64,000 bases of DNA from Bacillota bacterium (GCA_023415635.1 JAEZJV010000003.1:59563-123562); one strand, 5' to 3'; positions 1-9,948 are shown, counted from the first letter of the stretch. The notes: generated by a model from the sequence alone, not told the origin. Numbers and translations: made by a program.

Positions 1-92
1 AGAAAAAGGATGATACTACCCTTCTTGAACTAATGGAGAATTATGTGAAGAAAAAATATATGATTGAAGCATGCTTTAAGCAAATCAATTAG
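1..92 (+). CDS. 3' end of an unidentified gene (partial)
   Basis: An open frame enters from the left edge (codons start at base 3) and ends with TAG at 90-92, giving 29 C-terminal residues that end FKQIN. The fragment is lysine-rich and too short to assign. It stops 15 bases before the next gene, so it is probably the preceding member of the same operon. Confidence 0.6.
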   Translation, partial: KKDDTTLLELMENYVKKKYMIEACFKQIN

Positions 93-107
93 GCAAGGAG
101 CAGTTTG

Positions 108-1370
108 ATGGATTCACGGAGAAAATTGATTGTAGGGTATGATTTGTGTGATGATTTTACCCAGATAAGCTGTTACAGCTATAAAACCTTTGAACCGGTT
201 TCAATCGGCATTCATGATGAGGATAATCAAAACCTCATTCCTACTGCATTATGCGTAAAAAATGATTCAAAGCAATGGCTTTTCGGTGAGGATGCAATTA
301 GTTGTTCCACCTCTGGAGCAGGTATATTAATCAACCATTTGTTGGAAAAGCTGGTGTCTGGCAAGAAAGTAGAGCTGTTCGGGGAAAGCTTTGACGGAGT
401 TTCTCTTCTTGAGAAATATCTTCGCAAGACTTTGACATTGGTAAAGAAATATTTCCCTACGGAGAAGATCACAAAGCTGGTAGTGACGGTCCGAAATACT
501 GATCCGAGTCTTGTTGAGGGCATCTATACGGCATTGTCCATACTCGGACTGGAGAGGGACAGAGTTCTTATCCTAAGCCATGCGGGAGCATTTCTGTATT
601 ATGCCTTAAGTCAGGATCAAGCGCTGTGGATGAATGATATCGGTCTCTTTGAGTTTAGTGAAGAAGCATTATACTATTATCAGATAAGGGTAAACCGTAA
701 GGGAAAACCAATCATCGCCAGCTTAAATAAGACCGATTTCACCGATATGCTGAGCTACCAGATGCTGAAGCAAAATGAGGTGAATTCTGAATATATCTTT
801 TTAAATATTGCTAATACTGCACTCTATAAACAGTTGGTTACAACGCTGTATTTTACAGGAAAGGGCTTTGAAGGAGACTGGGCTGAGGATGTCATTCAAA
901 AGCTCTGTACAGGACGCAGGATATTCCTTGGACAGAACCTGTTTACAAAGGGTGCATGCTATGCTGCCAAGGAGTTATCGGGAGATGTCAAGCTTTCGGA
1001 TATCCTTTTGCTGAATGATGATATGATTACCAGTACGGTTGGAATTAGGGTTTATCGAGATTCTCAGTATACGGATGCCATTCTTGCTGAAGCAGGTATG
1101 AACTGGTATGAGATAGACCGGAGTATTGAAGTGATCCCTGAAGGAACACCGGAGCTTGAGATTATACTGAAAAGTATGCTGAACAGAGAAGTTGTAAGAG
1201 AAATGGTACGTCTGACGAAGCTACCGGAAAGACCGGACCGGATGACAAGGCTGGAGCTTCGTATTACCTGTAAGAACCGGGCGACGGGTATTATTCAGGT
1301 CCGTGATCTGGGCTTTGGAGAATTCTATCCTGGGACGGGATTAGTAATGGAACTATCACTAGAACTCTAA
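108..1370 (+). CDS. DUF5716-like protein with actin/Hsp70-type N-terminus
   Basis: This 420-residue soluble protein begins near its N-terminus with GYDLCDDFTQISCY, which resembles the first phosphate-binding strand-turn-strand of actin/Hsp70-fold proteins, although the usual DxGT glycines are altered. A later stretch (LVVTVRN, then ILSHAGAFLYYAL) fits the same fold. I recall Lachnospiraceae proteins of this kind as DUF5716; the family assignment is from memory and no function is known. A TTG at 105 is in frame, but AAGGAG at 95-100 is better spaced from ATG at 108. The gene is followed after 11 bases by a helical-repeat protein, then by a membrane coiled-coil protein, which suggests they act together. 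Confidence 0.6.
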   Translation: MDSRRKLIVGYDLCDDFTQISCYSYKTFEPVSIGIHDEDNQNLIPTALCVKNDSKQWLFGEDAISCSTSGAGILINHLLEKLVSGKKVELFGESFDGVSLLEKYLRKTLTLVKKYFPTEKITKLVVTVRNTDPSLVEGIYTALSILGLERDRVLILSHAGAFLYYALSQDQALWMNDIGLFEFSEEALYYYQIRVNRKGKPIIASLNKTDFTDMLSYQMLKQNEVNSEYIFLNIANTALYKQLVTTLYFTGKGFEGDWAEDVIQKLCTGRRIFLGQNLFTKGACYAAKELSGDVKLSDILLLNDDMITSTVGIRVYRDSQYTDAILAEAGMNWYEIDRSIEVIPEGTPELEIILKSMLNREVVREMVRLTKLPERPDRMTRLELRITCKNRATGIIQVRDLGFGEFYPGTGLVMELSLEL

Positions 1371-1381
1371 AAGAGAGGATT

Positions 1382-2218
1382 ATGATGATGAGCAAGCTGA
1401 TTCTATGCAGCGGCGTCAGAACGAAAATTCCATACTGCTTTGCCGCTACTGGAATTAAGGTATATTCGATGGAGGAGCTATGTTATTATATCTATCATCA
1501 TATATACATGATCGAGGAGGATATCTATTCGGAGGCCTTAATTGACTGGATACAGGCAGAACTTAAATTAGCAGGACGGGCAGAGAAGCTAAGGCAGCTG
1601 AAACGGCAAAATGCAGATGTCAAGACTATGGTGACCTTCGTTCTTTGCAGCGCAGATTATTATAACGAAGCCGAGATCAAGGGATTGCTTAAAAAGTTGG
1701 ATGATATGATAGGGATGCCAAAGGTAAAGAGAAGCTGTATTAAAGCCGACAGCAGCCTGTCGGAAGGGCAATACCGTGAGGCGGCTGCAGAATATGAGAA
1801 AATTATACGCTCTGAGGAAGCTAAGGATCTGGCTCCGGAGGATTACGGTGATATCCTTCATAACCTTGCAATTGCGAAGGTACATACGGTAGGCCTCAAA
1901 GAGGCAGCGGAGCTTATGCTCGAGGCATATGAGAGAAATCGTCGAAAAGAGAGTCTTATTCAATACCTTTTTACCTTACGGCTTATGGGTCAGGAGGACC
2001 TGTATACCGACAAGCTGGAGGAGTATCAGGTGAGTAATGAAATGCGGGAGGCCCTTGACAGCTTTATTGAAGGTAAAATGGAGGAAGCTCTACAGTCGCA
2101 GAGTATGGTGGATATCCTTTATTTGAAGCATAAGAAGAATACGGGAGAAATGCTGGAATATTACAGAAAAACGGAGGAATTACTGGAGGCCTGGAAGACA
2201 GAAATTCGTCGAAAGTAA
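1382..2218 (+). CDS. helical-repeat (TPR-like) protein of unknown function
   Basis: This 278-residue protein has no signal peptide or membrane segment. From about residue 120 it is built of amphipathic helices that look TPR-like (for example YREAAAEYEKIIRSEEAK and YGDILHNLAIAKVHTVGLKEA). The N-terminal 30 residues are hydrophobic and tyrosine-rich but not a convincing signal. It starts 11 bases after the DUF5716-like gene and precedes a membrane coiled-coil gene. Two or three ATGs occur at the start; ATG 1385 or 1388 is equally possible. A scaffold or adaptor role is inference. Confidence 0.5.
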   Translation: MMMSKLILCSGVRTKIPYCFAATGIKVYSMEELCYYIYHHIYMIEEDIYSEALIDWIQAELKLAGRAEKLRQLKRQNADVKTMVTFVLCSADYYNEAEIKGLLKKLDDMIGMPKVKRSCIKADSSLSEGQYREAAAEYEKIIRSEEAKDLAPEDYGDILHNLAIAKVHTVGLKEAAELMLEAYERNRRKESLIQYLFTLRLMGQEDLYTDKLEEYQVSNEMREALDSFIEGKMEEALQSQSMVDILYLKHKKNTGEMLEYYRKTEELLEAWKTEIRRK

Positions 2219-2260
2219 ATTGAGACATTTTGTAATACGGCTTACGGTGAGGTAGAATTC

Positions 2261-3496
2261 ATGGGCATATTCAATTTATTAAGAAGAAAAAGGCATGGCG
2301 AGGAAAAGGAGCTATTCCTTCAGGAAACTGATATGGAGGTAGCAGCCTTTTCTGATAAGAAGAAATCCCGTTCTGATAAAATGAAGGAGGGAAAGCGTCC
2401 GCTCAAGCTGAACACCAATACGGAGCGTATCGGTTATATAAAGGATAATTGTGAGATTATTCTGGAAAGTGATCGGCAAAGCGAGGAGGCTAAGGTAGAA
2501 TATCAAGCGGTTACCTCTTATCTTACGGACATGCAGCGGATTGACATGATACCGGAGGAGCAACGGGAGAATCTGGAGGAAGCTGCCAGAAAAATTCTCA
2601 ATCTTTCAAAGGACAGAGAAAAGCTGCAGAGAAGGAGTACAATACTTTCGGATATGCAGTATCGACTATTCGAACGCTATGAGCTTACACTTCCTAAGGA
2701 CTTACCTGCGATACGAGACAGTGAGCAGTATCAGGTGATGATCGAACAGGATATGATGCATCTGGAGAAGGAAAGAGAGGCTCTGGATGATCAGGAGGAT
2801 GAGATTGTAAGCAAGCAATCGTTCCTGAAGGGTATTGCAGTAACCAGCAGTATTGTAATTCTTATATTATTTCTGCTATTTGCATTACTATCAATCTATA
2901 CAGAAGCAAGCTTTACGCTACCCTTCCTGCTGACAGTGCTGATGGGTATGATATTGATTTTATATATTTTTCTGGAAGCCAGAAAGAATGTAGATAACGT
3001 AGTGGTGGTACAGGCTAAGCAGAATCGTCAGATCATGCTGATGAATAAGGTAAAAATTAAGGCAGTAAATAACCGTAGCTATCTGGATTATGCGTACAGT
3101 AAATATATGGTAGACAGCTATGAGCAGCTTCGTACCTCCTGGGAGGAATATGTCAGAATGAAGGACGAATCCAGAAGATATCAGAGTAATACGGAATTGT
3201 TGGAATTCTTTCATAATGAACTGATGCATGAGCTGAAAAAGTATGGGGTGGTTGATGCTGAAATCTGGATCTATCAGCCTACGGCAATCCTGGATCATAA
3301 GGAGATGGTAGAGGTTCGCCACAGACTCAACGTACGAAGGCAAAAGCTGAGAGAGAGAATTGACCTGAATCAGAAGCAGAGAACGGAAGCTATCTCAGAA
3401 ATCAAAAGAATAATGAACAGCTATCCTGAAAGTAAGGATGAGGCAGAAAAACTGATCCGCAGATATCAGCTGGAGCTTGAAGAGCAACAAATTTGA
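2261..3496 (+). CDS. membrane-anchored coiled-coil protein
   Basis: This 411-residue protein has a charged, largely coiled-coil N-terminal half, two adjacent membrane segments at about residues 190-212 and 217-238, and a second charged coiled-coil half. The topology therefore places both long arms on the same, presumably cytoplasmic, side. No catalytic motif is visible. It lies 42 bases after the TPR-like gene and 58 bases before the DUF2935 gene, all on the plus strand. It could anchor the soluble actin/Hsp70-like and TPR-like partners to the membrane, but that is inference from gene order only. Confidence 0.5.
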   Translation: MGIFNLLRRKRHGEEKELFLQETDMEVAAFSDKKKSRSDKMKEGKRPLKLNTNTERIGYIKDNCEIILESDRQSEEAKVEYQAVTSYLTDMQRIDMIPEEQRENLEEAARKILNLSKDREKLQRRSTILSDMQYRLFERYELTLPKDLPAIRDSEQYQVMIEQDMMHLEKEREALDDQEDEIVSKQSFLKGIAVTSSIVILILFLLFALLSIYTEASFTLPFLLTVLMGMILILYIFLEARKNVDNVVVVQAKQNRQIMLMNKVKIKAVNNRSYLDYAYSKYMVDSYEQLRTSWEEYVRMKDESRRYQSNTELLEFFHNELMHELKKYGVVDAEIWIYQPTAILDHKEMVEVRHRLNVRRQKLRERIDLNQKQRTEAISEIKRIMNSYPESKDEAEKLIRRYQLELEEQQI

Positions 3497-3554
3497 TTCA
3501 CAGAATATCGGAGCTTTCATAGAATAAAGTAACGCGTATTCAGGAGGGAAATTC

Positions 3555-4475
3555 ATGAATCTGAGCAGAGATTTTGCCAGACTGTCCCTGGAGTTACATT
3601 TATTCTTTTTAAGAATTATGAAAGAGCATTCATTTTTCCTTGAGTTAGGCTTTACACCGAGAGATTCGAATTTTACGGAACGCGCGGATGGCTTTCGTAA
3701 GGAATTTGATAAGCTATTATGGGATGTGGTCGCAATCTCCGGTGGCACGGTTGGTAGAGATGTGCTACAGTCCGGAGAGGTGGTAACACAATATACGATG
3801 AGTGCGGAAAAGGCTTCCGAATTTTATACGGGTGTTGATATACCCATTGATATTACTAAAGCAGAAATGGATTTGATTGGGAGCAGGAATTACCCTGTTA
3901 ACAGAAGGCTTGATGAAGCTGTTTTTGAGATAAACAGAAGGGCGATTGAGCTGGTATCGTCTCTGATACGATTTAAGGAGACCATACTATCCGAGGTGCT
4001 TGCCTGTAAGATGTTTACGATGAACTATCCCTTGCTGATTGATCATATCCTGCGAGAGGCAAGGTTGTATCGGGATACAATCGAGCGCATTCAGAGAGGA
4101 GCAGAGTATAATATCGAAAAGGAGGCGCTGGAGCAGGAGTTCTTCTGGAATCGGATCATGGCTGAGCATTCGAAGTTCATCCGAGGGTTACTTGATCCGC
4201 AGGAAGAGGAACTATTCAACATGGCCGATCATTTTGGAGATGAGTTTGATGAATTGACGAAGGAAGCAAGGGCAGCGATGGATAATACAGTAACTGCAGC
4301 AAAGGTTACTGCCGATAGTCTTGTGGCGACGAGAGCAATCCGTGAGTTCAAAGAGCAAGGTACACAGGGGCTGATTAATTGTAAGATTAAATCGATTATT
4401 ATTCCGTTGCTTGGAGATCATACTCTGCGTGAAGCCAATCATTATCTGAGGTTGTTAAAAATGTTCAGAAAATAG
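3555..4475 (+). CDS. DUF2935 family ferritin-like protein
   Basis: This 306-residue all-helical protein contains two related halves, one with EHSFFLELGF near residue 24 and one with EHSKFIRGLLDP near residue 200. That duplicated Glu-His pattern is typical of DUF2935, a ferritin-like four-helix-bundle family with a presumed metal site, and the length matches. AGGAGG lies at 3541-3546 before ATG 3555. It is the last gene of the first block and is followed by a strong hairpin terminator. The family call is reasonably secure; the cellular role is unknown. Confidence 0.75.
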   Translation: MNLSRDFARLSLELHLFFLRIMKEHSFFLELGFTPRDSNFTERADGFRKEFDKLLWDVVAISGGTVGRDVLQSGEVVTQYTMSAEKASEFYTGVDIPIDITKAEMDLIGSRNYPVNRRLDEAVFEINRRAIELVSSLIRFKETILSEVLACKMFTMNYPLLIDHILREARLYRDTIERIQRGAEYNIEKEALEQEFFWNRIMAEHSKFIRGLLDPQEEELFNMADHFGDEFDELTKEARAAMDNTVTAAKVTADSLVATRAIREFKEQGTQGLINCKIKSIIIPLLGDHTLREANHYLRLLKMFRK

Positions 4476-4501
4476 AAGCAAAGTATAGTTGAAGAAGAGA
4501 G

Positions 4502-4544
4502 GAGGACTTCAAAACACTGATTGTAAGTGATTTGAGGTCCTTTT
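4502..4544 (+). terminator. Rho-independent terminator after DUF2935 gene
   Basis: An 11-bp stem (AGGACTTCAAA with TTTGAGGTCCT, one G-T pair) is extended inside by CACT/AGTG and followed by TTTT. Confidence 0.8.
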
Positions 4545-4685
4545 ACGCTACATTATATTCCTTTAGTATATTTTGATAAATAATGGAAATATTATTGACG
4601 AATGTTTAGGTAGTAGGTAGTGACATTTCTTCTAAACAAAAATCTCTTGACATTATGTGAGGCTTTGAATTATATTATAGTAATA

Positions 4686-4968
4686 CTATATCAAAAAATG
4701 TAGTGATGGAGAGGATTAGATAAGAAAAGCTTATCAGAGAGAACCATCCACCGGCTGAAAGGTGGTTCAAAGCAAGCTTATTGAAGGTAGCTCCTGAACA
4801 GCAGCTCTGAAGCCTGTGGGTGAGTAAGAGATGCCGGGTTGTCCCGTTACAGGCAAGAGAGCAGACAGAGAGTGGAGCATACTCGCACCTATGGAATTCA
4901 ATCATTCCTACTGTCTGGAACAAAGGTGGTACCACGGTTCTTCGTCCTTTCAGACGAGGAACCTTTTT
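4686..4968 (+). promoter_or_regulatory. T-box leader controlling valS, with terminator hairpin
   Basis: The leader shows the T-box sequence AAAGGTGGTACCAC at 4922-4935, which would pair with an uncharged tRNA 3' end. It is followed by a terminator hairpin at about 4935-4968 (GGTTC-TCGTC with GACGA-GAACC, then TTTTTT). Upstream is a long stem-I region, and GAAGGTAGCTCCTGAA at 4783-4798 looks like the specifier loop, with GTA (valine) at 4787-4789. The downstream gene is valyl-tRNA synthetase, so the codon fits. Known logic of the family is that uncharged tRNA stabilises the antiterminator. The exact 5' boundary is estimated. Confidence 0.88.
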
Positions 4969-5195
4969 TAATTCACACATAACTTAACACATATAAAATC
5001 ATGTATGGTAAAAGTCAGCTTCACTGACCTCACTCAATTATTAAGTCATAACATAACGACGGATCTTTTTCGTGAACTCTTCCGAAGCAGAGTGAAGAAG
5101 AAGTGCGATGACTTACAGAGATAGTACCGTACCTAGAAAGATTAACTTTTTAATTGAAATCATAAAATATACTACACCCCGAAAGGAAGAGAACC

Positions 5196-7859
5196 ATGGA
5201 AAAAGAACTAGCAAAAACCTATGATCCCAAGGATATTGAGGAAAGACTGTACCATAAGTGGGAGGAGAAGAAGTACTTCCATGCAGAGGTGGACCGCAGC
5301 AAGAAGCCCTTCACAATTGTGATTCCCCCGCCAAACATCACAGGACAGCTTCATATGGGCCATGCTTTAGATAATACAATGCAGGACATTCTAATTCGGT
5401 TTAAAAGGATGCAGGGCTACAATGCCCTTTGGCAGCCCGGAACCGACCATGCAAGTATTGCAACCGAGGTCAAGATTATAGAGCAGATGCGTAAGGAAGG
5501 CATTGCCAATAAAGAGGATATAGGAAGAGATGCATTCCTTGAGAGAGCCTGGAAATGGAAGGAGGAATACGGCGGAAGGATTATCTCCCAGCTGAAGAAA
5601 CTTGGTTCCTCCTGTGATTGGGACAGAGAACGTTTCACCATGGATGAAGGCTGCTCCAATTCTGTAAATGAAGTATTTATTAAGCTTTATAACGAAGGCT
5701 ATATCTATAAGGGCTCCAGGATTATCAATTGGTGTCCGGTATGTCAGACCTCTATCTCAGATGCTGAGGTTGAACATGAGGAGCAAGCAGGACATTTCTG
5801 GCATATCAGATATCCCATCGTAGGAGAGGAAGGCTTTGTAGAGGTTGCGACTACCAGACCTGAGACGATGCTTGGTGATACGGCGGTAGCGGTTCACCCT
5901 GAGGATGAGAGATATCAGCAGCTCATCGGTAAGACCGTCCTGCTGCCGTTGATGAACCGCGAAATTCCCATTGTTGCGGATTACTATGTAGATAAAGAGT
6001 TTGGTACCGGTGTCGTAAAGATTACACCGGCTCATGATCCTAACGATTTTGAGGTTGGAAAAAGACACCATCTTCCTGAAATCAATGTCATGAACGATGA
6101 TGCGACCATCAACTCTAGCGGTGGAAAGTATCAAGGCATGGATCGTTATGAAGCACGTAAGGTTATCGTAAATGAATTGAAGGAGCTGGGACTTCTCGTT
6201 AAGGTGGAGGACCATAGCCATAATGTAGGTACCCATGACCGCTGCCATACTACTGTTGAACCGCTGATCAAGCAGCAATGGTTCGTAAGGATGGAGGAGT
6301 TGATCAAACCTGCTATCTATGGCGTTAAGACCGGTGACATCCAGTTCGTTCCCGAACGCTTTGATAAGATTTATTTTAACTGGGCAGAGAATATCAGAGA
6401 TTGGTGTATTTCCAGACAGCTCTGGTGGGGACACAGAATTCCTGCCTATTACTGTGACGGTTGCGGTGAAGTTATGGTTGCCAAGGAGGAGCCCTCAAGA
6501 TGTCCGAAATGTGGTTCCACTCACTTAAGACAAGATGAGGATACACTGGATACCTGGTTCAGCTCCGCCTTATGGCCATTTTCAACACTGGGCTGGCCAG
6601 AAAAGACGGAGGATTTAGATTATTTCTATCCGACTGATGTTCTTGTAACAGGATATGATATCATCTTCTTCTGGGTGCTTCGAATGGTATTCTCGGGTTA
6701 TGCCCACATGGGGAAGAAGCCCTTCAGTAAAGTGTTGATCCATGGACTGGTAAGGGATTCTCAGGGCCGAAAGATGAGTAAGTCCCTCGGCAACGGTATC
6801 GATCCCCTTGAGGTGATTGATAAATACGGTGCGGATGCTCTTCGTTTCTCGCTGATTACCGGTAATGCACCTGGCAATGATATGCGCTTCTATTGGGAGA
6901 GAGTGGAGGCCAGCCGTAACTTTGCTAATAAGGTGTGGAATGCATCCCGTTTCATCATGATGAATCTTGAAAAGGCATCCATCGGGGAGAAGCTTGACGA
7001 GAAGCTGCTGACTATAGCAGATAAATGGATTCTGTCCAAAGTAAACACTCTGATCGCAGAAGTAACAGAGGGACTGGAGAATTACGACCTCGGAATTTCT
7101 GCTCAGAAGGTAAATGATTTCATTTGGGAGGAATTCTGCGACTGGTATGTGGAGATGGTAAAGCCTAGGCTGTACAGCGAGACTGACGAGACAAAAGCAG
7201 CGGCTCTCTGGACTCTGAAGTATGTACTGATTGCTTCCTTAAAGCTTCTGCATCCTTATATGCCTTTTGTTACAGAAGAAATATTCTGCACACTTCAGGA
7301 AATGTCAGGACAGAAGGAAGCGGACTCTATCATGATCTCAGACTGGCCGGTATACAATCCGGGCTTTGAATACTCTAAGGAAGCGGAGGCTGTGGAGCTG
7401 ATCAAAGAAGCTGTGAAGGGAATCCGTAATGTACGCACGGAGATGAATGTTCCCCCGAGCAGGAAAGCAACGGTAATTATAGTTTCCGACAGTGAAAAGG
7501 TTCGCGGTATCTTCAACGACAGTAAGGTCTTTTTTGCAACGCTGGGTTATGCAAATGAAGTACTTGTCCAGAAGGATAAGGCAGGAATTTCAGAGGATGC
7601 TGTATCTACAGTGGTACCTGGAGCAGCAATCTATATTCCCTTTGCCGATCTGGTTGATGTCGATAAGGAAATTGAGCGTCTGAACAAGGAAAGAGAACGC
7701 CTTGAGGGTGAATTAAAGCGTGTGAAGGGAATGCTTGCCAATCCGAATTTTGTGAATAAAGCACCGGAAGGCAAGCTGGCAGAAGAGCGTGCAAAGCTGG
7801 AGAAATATACGGACATGATGAAACAAGTCATCGATCGTCTTGAATATCTGGGCAAATAA
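5196..7859 (+). CDS. valS: valyl-tRNA synthetase
   Basis: This 887-residue class I synthetase charges tRNA-Val in the cytoplasm. The HIGH motif appears as HMGH at residues 53-56 after PPNITGQL, the KMSKS motif as GRKMSKSLGNG near residue 525, and an editing (CP1) domain lies between them with ATTRPETMLGDTA. A zinc-type Cys cluster (CDGCGE, CPKCGS) lies near residues 425-445. The C-terminal 65 residues form the coiled-coil tRNA-binding arm typical of ValRS. Length is normal. AAGGAAGAG precedes the ATG. It stands alone after a valine-specific T-box leader and has its own terminator. Confidence 0.97.
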   Translation: MEKELAKTYDPKDIEERLYHKWEEKKYFHAEVDRSKKPFTIVIPPPNITGQLHMGHALDNTMQDILIRFKRMQGYNALWQPGTDHASIATEVKIIEQMRKEGIANKEDIGRDAFLERAWKWKEEYGGRIISQLKKLGSSCDWDRERFTMDEGCSNSVNEVFIKLYNEGYIYKGSRIINWCPVCQTSISDAEVEHEEQAGHFWHIRYPIVGEEGFVEVATTRPETMLGDTAVAVHPEDERYQQLIGKTVLLPLMNREIPIVADYYVDKEFGTGVVKITPAHDPNDFEVGKRHHLPEINVMNDDATINSSGGKYQGMDRYEARKVIVNELKELGLLVKVEDHSHNVGTHDRCHTTVEPLIKQQWFVRMEELIKPAIYGVKTGDIQFVPERFDKIYFNWAENIRDWCISRQLWWGHRIPAYYCDGCGEVMVAKEEPSRCPKCGSTHLRQDEDTLDTWFSSALWPFSTLGWPEKTEDLDYFYPTDVLVTGYDIIFFWVLRMVFSGYAHMGKKPFSKVLIHGLVRDSQGRKMSKSLGNGIDPLEVIDKYGADALRFSLITGNAPGNDMRFYWERVEASRNFANKVWNASRFIMMNLEKASIGEKLDEKLLTIADKWILSKVNTLIAEVTEGLENYDLGISAQKVNDFIWEEFCDWYVEMVKPRLYSETDETKAAALWTLKYVLIASLKLLHPYMPFVTEEIFCTLQEMSGQKEADSIMISDWPVYNPGFEYSKEAEAVELIKEAVKGIRNVRTEMNVPPSRKATVIIVSDSEKVRGIFNDSKVFFATLGYANEVLVQKDKAGISEDAVSTVVPGAAIYIPFADLVDVDKEIERLNKERERLEGELKRVKGMLANPNFVNKAPEGKLAEERAKLEKYTDMMKQVIDRLEYLGK

Positions 7860-8033
7860 GTTCCATAAGAAAAGAGTGTAAATTCGTTCAAAATAGCTGT
7901 TATTGATACCTGATACAAGATGTTTCCGGTAATCTCTAATAACATATTTTGAAAATAGTTATTGACATATGGAATTTTATTTCTAGACTAAAAGCAGATA
8001 TCAATATTGATGGATTATTACTGGAAAGCAGGC

Positions 8034-8082
8034 AAGACCAAATTTTATGGAATACTAGTTCCATAGGGTTTGGTCTTTTTTA
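8034..8082 (+). terminator. terminator after valS
   Basis: A long hairpin pairs AAGACCAAA with TTTGGTCTT and, inside, ATGGAA with TTCCAT, followed by a T run. It lies in the 358-base gap between valS and the response regulator. A short open frame at 7949-8179 overlaps the hairpin and is not credible as a gene. Confidence 0.85.
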
Positions 8083-8121
8083 TCTCAGGTACAAACCCTT
8101 CAAAAAAATGAAAGTTGTGAT

Positions 8122-8149
8122 TTGCAGTAGTCTTTTTTTGCTATATAAT
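8122..8149 (+). promoter_or_regulatory. promoter of the two-component operon
   Basis: TTGCAG at 8122-8127 and TATAAT at 8144-8149 are separated by 16 bp, 68 bases before the response-regulator start. Confidence 0.6.
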
Positions 8150-8217
8150 GATAACAGAACAAGATTTCTTATTATATAGCAAGGCACAATCTGTGATGTG
8201 CCGGATTGGAGAGAACG

Positions 8218-8895
8218 ATGAAGCTTCTTGTTGTTGAGGATGATAAGACCATAGCGCAGGGGTTAGAATATTCTCTGCAGCAGGAGGGATATATCGTAAT
8301 ATTGTGTTCCGATGTGGCTACAGGAAGGCGGGCACTTACTGAGCATAGCTTTGATTTGTGCCTTTTGGATCTGACATTACCGGATGGCAGTGGCTATGAG
8401 TTGTGCAGGCTCGCCAGAGAGAAATGGGATATTCCTGCAATTATACTGACAGCCTGTGACGAAGAGGTGAATGTCGTCATGGGGCTGGAGCTGGGTGCAG
8501 ATGATTATATCACAAAACCCTTCCGTGTGCGCGAGCTATTGGCAAGGATTAAAACCGTCTTACGCAGATATCAGAAAGGAAGCACAGCGCAGCATATGAT
8601 AGAGCTTGACCATGTAAGAATTAATACGCTGGACGCGAAGGTTTATAAAAACGGTCAGGAGGTTTTTTTAACTGCCTTGGAATACAGGCTCTTACTTACA
8701 TTTACCCAGAATGAGGGGCGAGTACTGTCCCGCAATCAGCTTTTGGAGGGGATTTGGGATGTGGCAGGAAATTTCGTTAATGACAATACGCTGACAGTAT
8801 ATATCAAACGCCTTCGGGATAAGCTTGAGGAGGATCCGCAGAATCCTTCCATAATAAAGACTGTTCGTGGTTTGGGCTATAAGGTTGGTGAATAG
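8218..8895 (+). CDS. OmpR-family response regulator
   Basis: This 225-residue regulator has a receiver domain (residues 1-115) with acidic pocket EDD at 7-9, phosphoacceptor D51 in LLDLTLPDG, and the conserved lysine in TKPF near 101. A winged-helix DNA-binding domain follows (LTALEYRLLLTF, then VYIKRLRDKLEEDP). An in-frame TTG lies at 8206, but GGAGAG at 8208-8213 places the start at ATG 8218. It is followed by its histidine kinase and an ABC exporter, so it most likely controls that exporter in response to an envelope stress or peptide. The ligand is unknown. Confidence 0.92.
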   Translation: MKLLVVEDDKTIAQGLEYSLQQEGYIVILCSDVATGRRALTEHSFDLCLLDLTLPDGSGYELCRLAREKWDIPAIILTACDEEVNVVMGLELGADDYITKPFRVRELLARIKTVLRRYQKGSTAQHMIELDHVRINTLDAKVYKNGQEVFLTALEYRLLLTFTQNEGRVLSRNQLLEGIWDVAGNFVNDNTLTVYIKRLRDKLEEDPQNPSIIKTVRGLGYKVGE

Positions 8896-8936
8896 TACGA
8901 AATAAGGGTCTTTTTGATGGTTAAAGGGAGGTTCGT

Positions 8937-9938
8937 ATGCTTCGTAACAGGGAATTTAGGTACATGTTGATTATTATGTCTGCTTTAGCTGGTTTAGGGA
9001 GCATTACGTTATTTTTTCTGCTTCCGGCGGCAGGATTTATCATGGCACTCCTATGTCTTTTGCTAATCCTGACAGCAGTGTATTATACCAAGAGCAGATA
9101 TCGGGACATCGACCAGCTGTCAGGCTATCTCCGCAAAATCTACAACGGGGATTATTCGCTGGAACTGTGTGATAACCGCGAGGGAGAACTCAGTATCCTT
9201 AAAAATGAAATCTATAAGGTTACGTTAATTCTTTCCAGGCAGTCCGAGCTTTTAGCAAATGAGAAGAAACAGCTGGCAGATGCTATCTCGGATATCTCCC
9301 ATCAGCTAAAGACTCCCTTGACTTCTATGTCGGTGATGGCAGAGCTTTTGCAGAGCGAGAAGCTGGATACGGAGAAGAGAAGGGAATTCTCTAAGAATCT
9401 GGAGAACCAGTTGGGCAGGATGGAGTGGTTGTTATCTTCTCTTTTAAAACTGGCAAGATTGGATACCGGTACGATTGAATTCAAGCGGGAGAAGGTTTTT
9501 ATTCGGGAACTGGTACAAAAAGCCACCAAACCTCTGCTTATTCCGATGGAACTTAAGTCGCAGCTTCTCTTGGAGGAGGGTGAAGCAACAGTTTCTTTTT
9601 ATGGGGATGCTGATTGGACCTCAGAGGCTTTGATCAATATTATAAAGAATTGCATCGAGCATACAGGAACCGGAGGCACTATTACGATTAATTATTCGCA
9701 AAATCCCATCTATACGGAGATTGTAATAGCCGACAACGGCAGTGGAATTGATAAGGAGGATTTACCGTTTCTCTTTCAGCGGTTTTATAAGGGGAAGAAT
9801 GCATCACCGGACAGTGTAGGAATCGGTCTTGCGATGGCGCAGAGCATCATCGCAGGTCAGAGTGGCAATATCAGCGTTACCAGTAAGAAGGGTGAGGGTA
9901 CGAGGTTCAGTATAAAGTTTTATCAGCAGGCTTCTTAG
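8937..9938 (+). CDS. sensor histidine kinase with two membrane segments
   Basis: This 333-residue kinase has two membrane segments at about residues 9-29 and 32-51 with almost no extracellular loop, like kinases that sense within the membrane or through a transporter partner. The cytoplasmic part has the H-box DISHQLKTPLTSM with H122, the N-box NIIKNCIEH, and G-boxes DNGSGID and GIGLAMAQ. It lies 41 bases after its response regulator and 100 bases before an ABC exporter operon. By analogy with Bce-like modules the transporter may be the real sensor, but the permease here is not of the BceB type. Confidence 0.9.
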   Translation: MLRNREFRYMLIIMSALAGLGSITLFFLLPAAGFIMALLCLLLILTAVYYTKSRYRDIDQLSGYLRKIYNGDYSLELCDNREGELSILKNEIYKVTLILSRQSELLANEKKQLADAISDISHQLKTPLTSMSVMAELLQSEKLDTEKRREFSKNLENQLGRMEWLLSSLLKLARLDTGTIEFKREKVFIRELVQKATKPLLIPMELKSQLLLEEGEATVSFYGDADWTSEALINIIKNCIEHTGTGGTITINYSQNPIYTEIVIADNGSGIDKEDLPFLFQRFYKGKNASPDSVGIGLAMAQSIIAGQSGNISVTSKKGEGTRFSIKFYQQAS

Positions 9939-9948
9939 GATTGTTACA

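Noticed and set aside
5757..6434. 225-codon minus-strand frame inside valS
   Set aside because: Shadow of a strongly conserved gene; no domain.
7949..8179. Frame of 76 codons after valS
   Set aside because: It spans the valS terminator and the next promoter, with no ribosome site.
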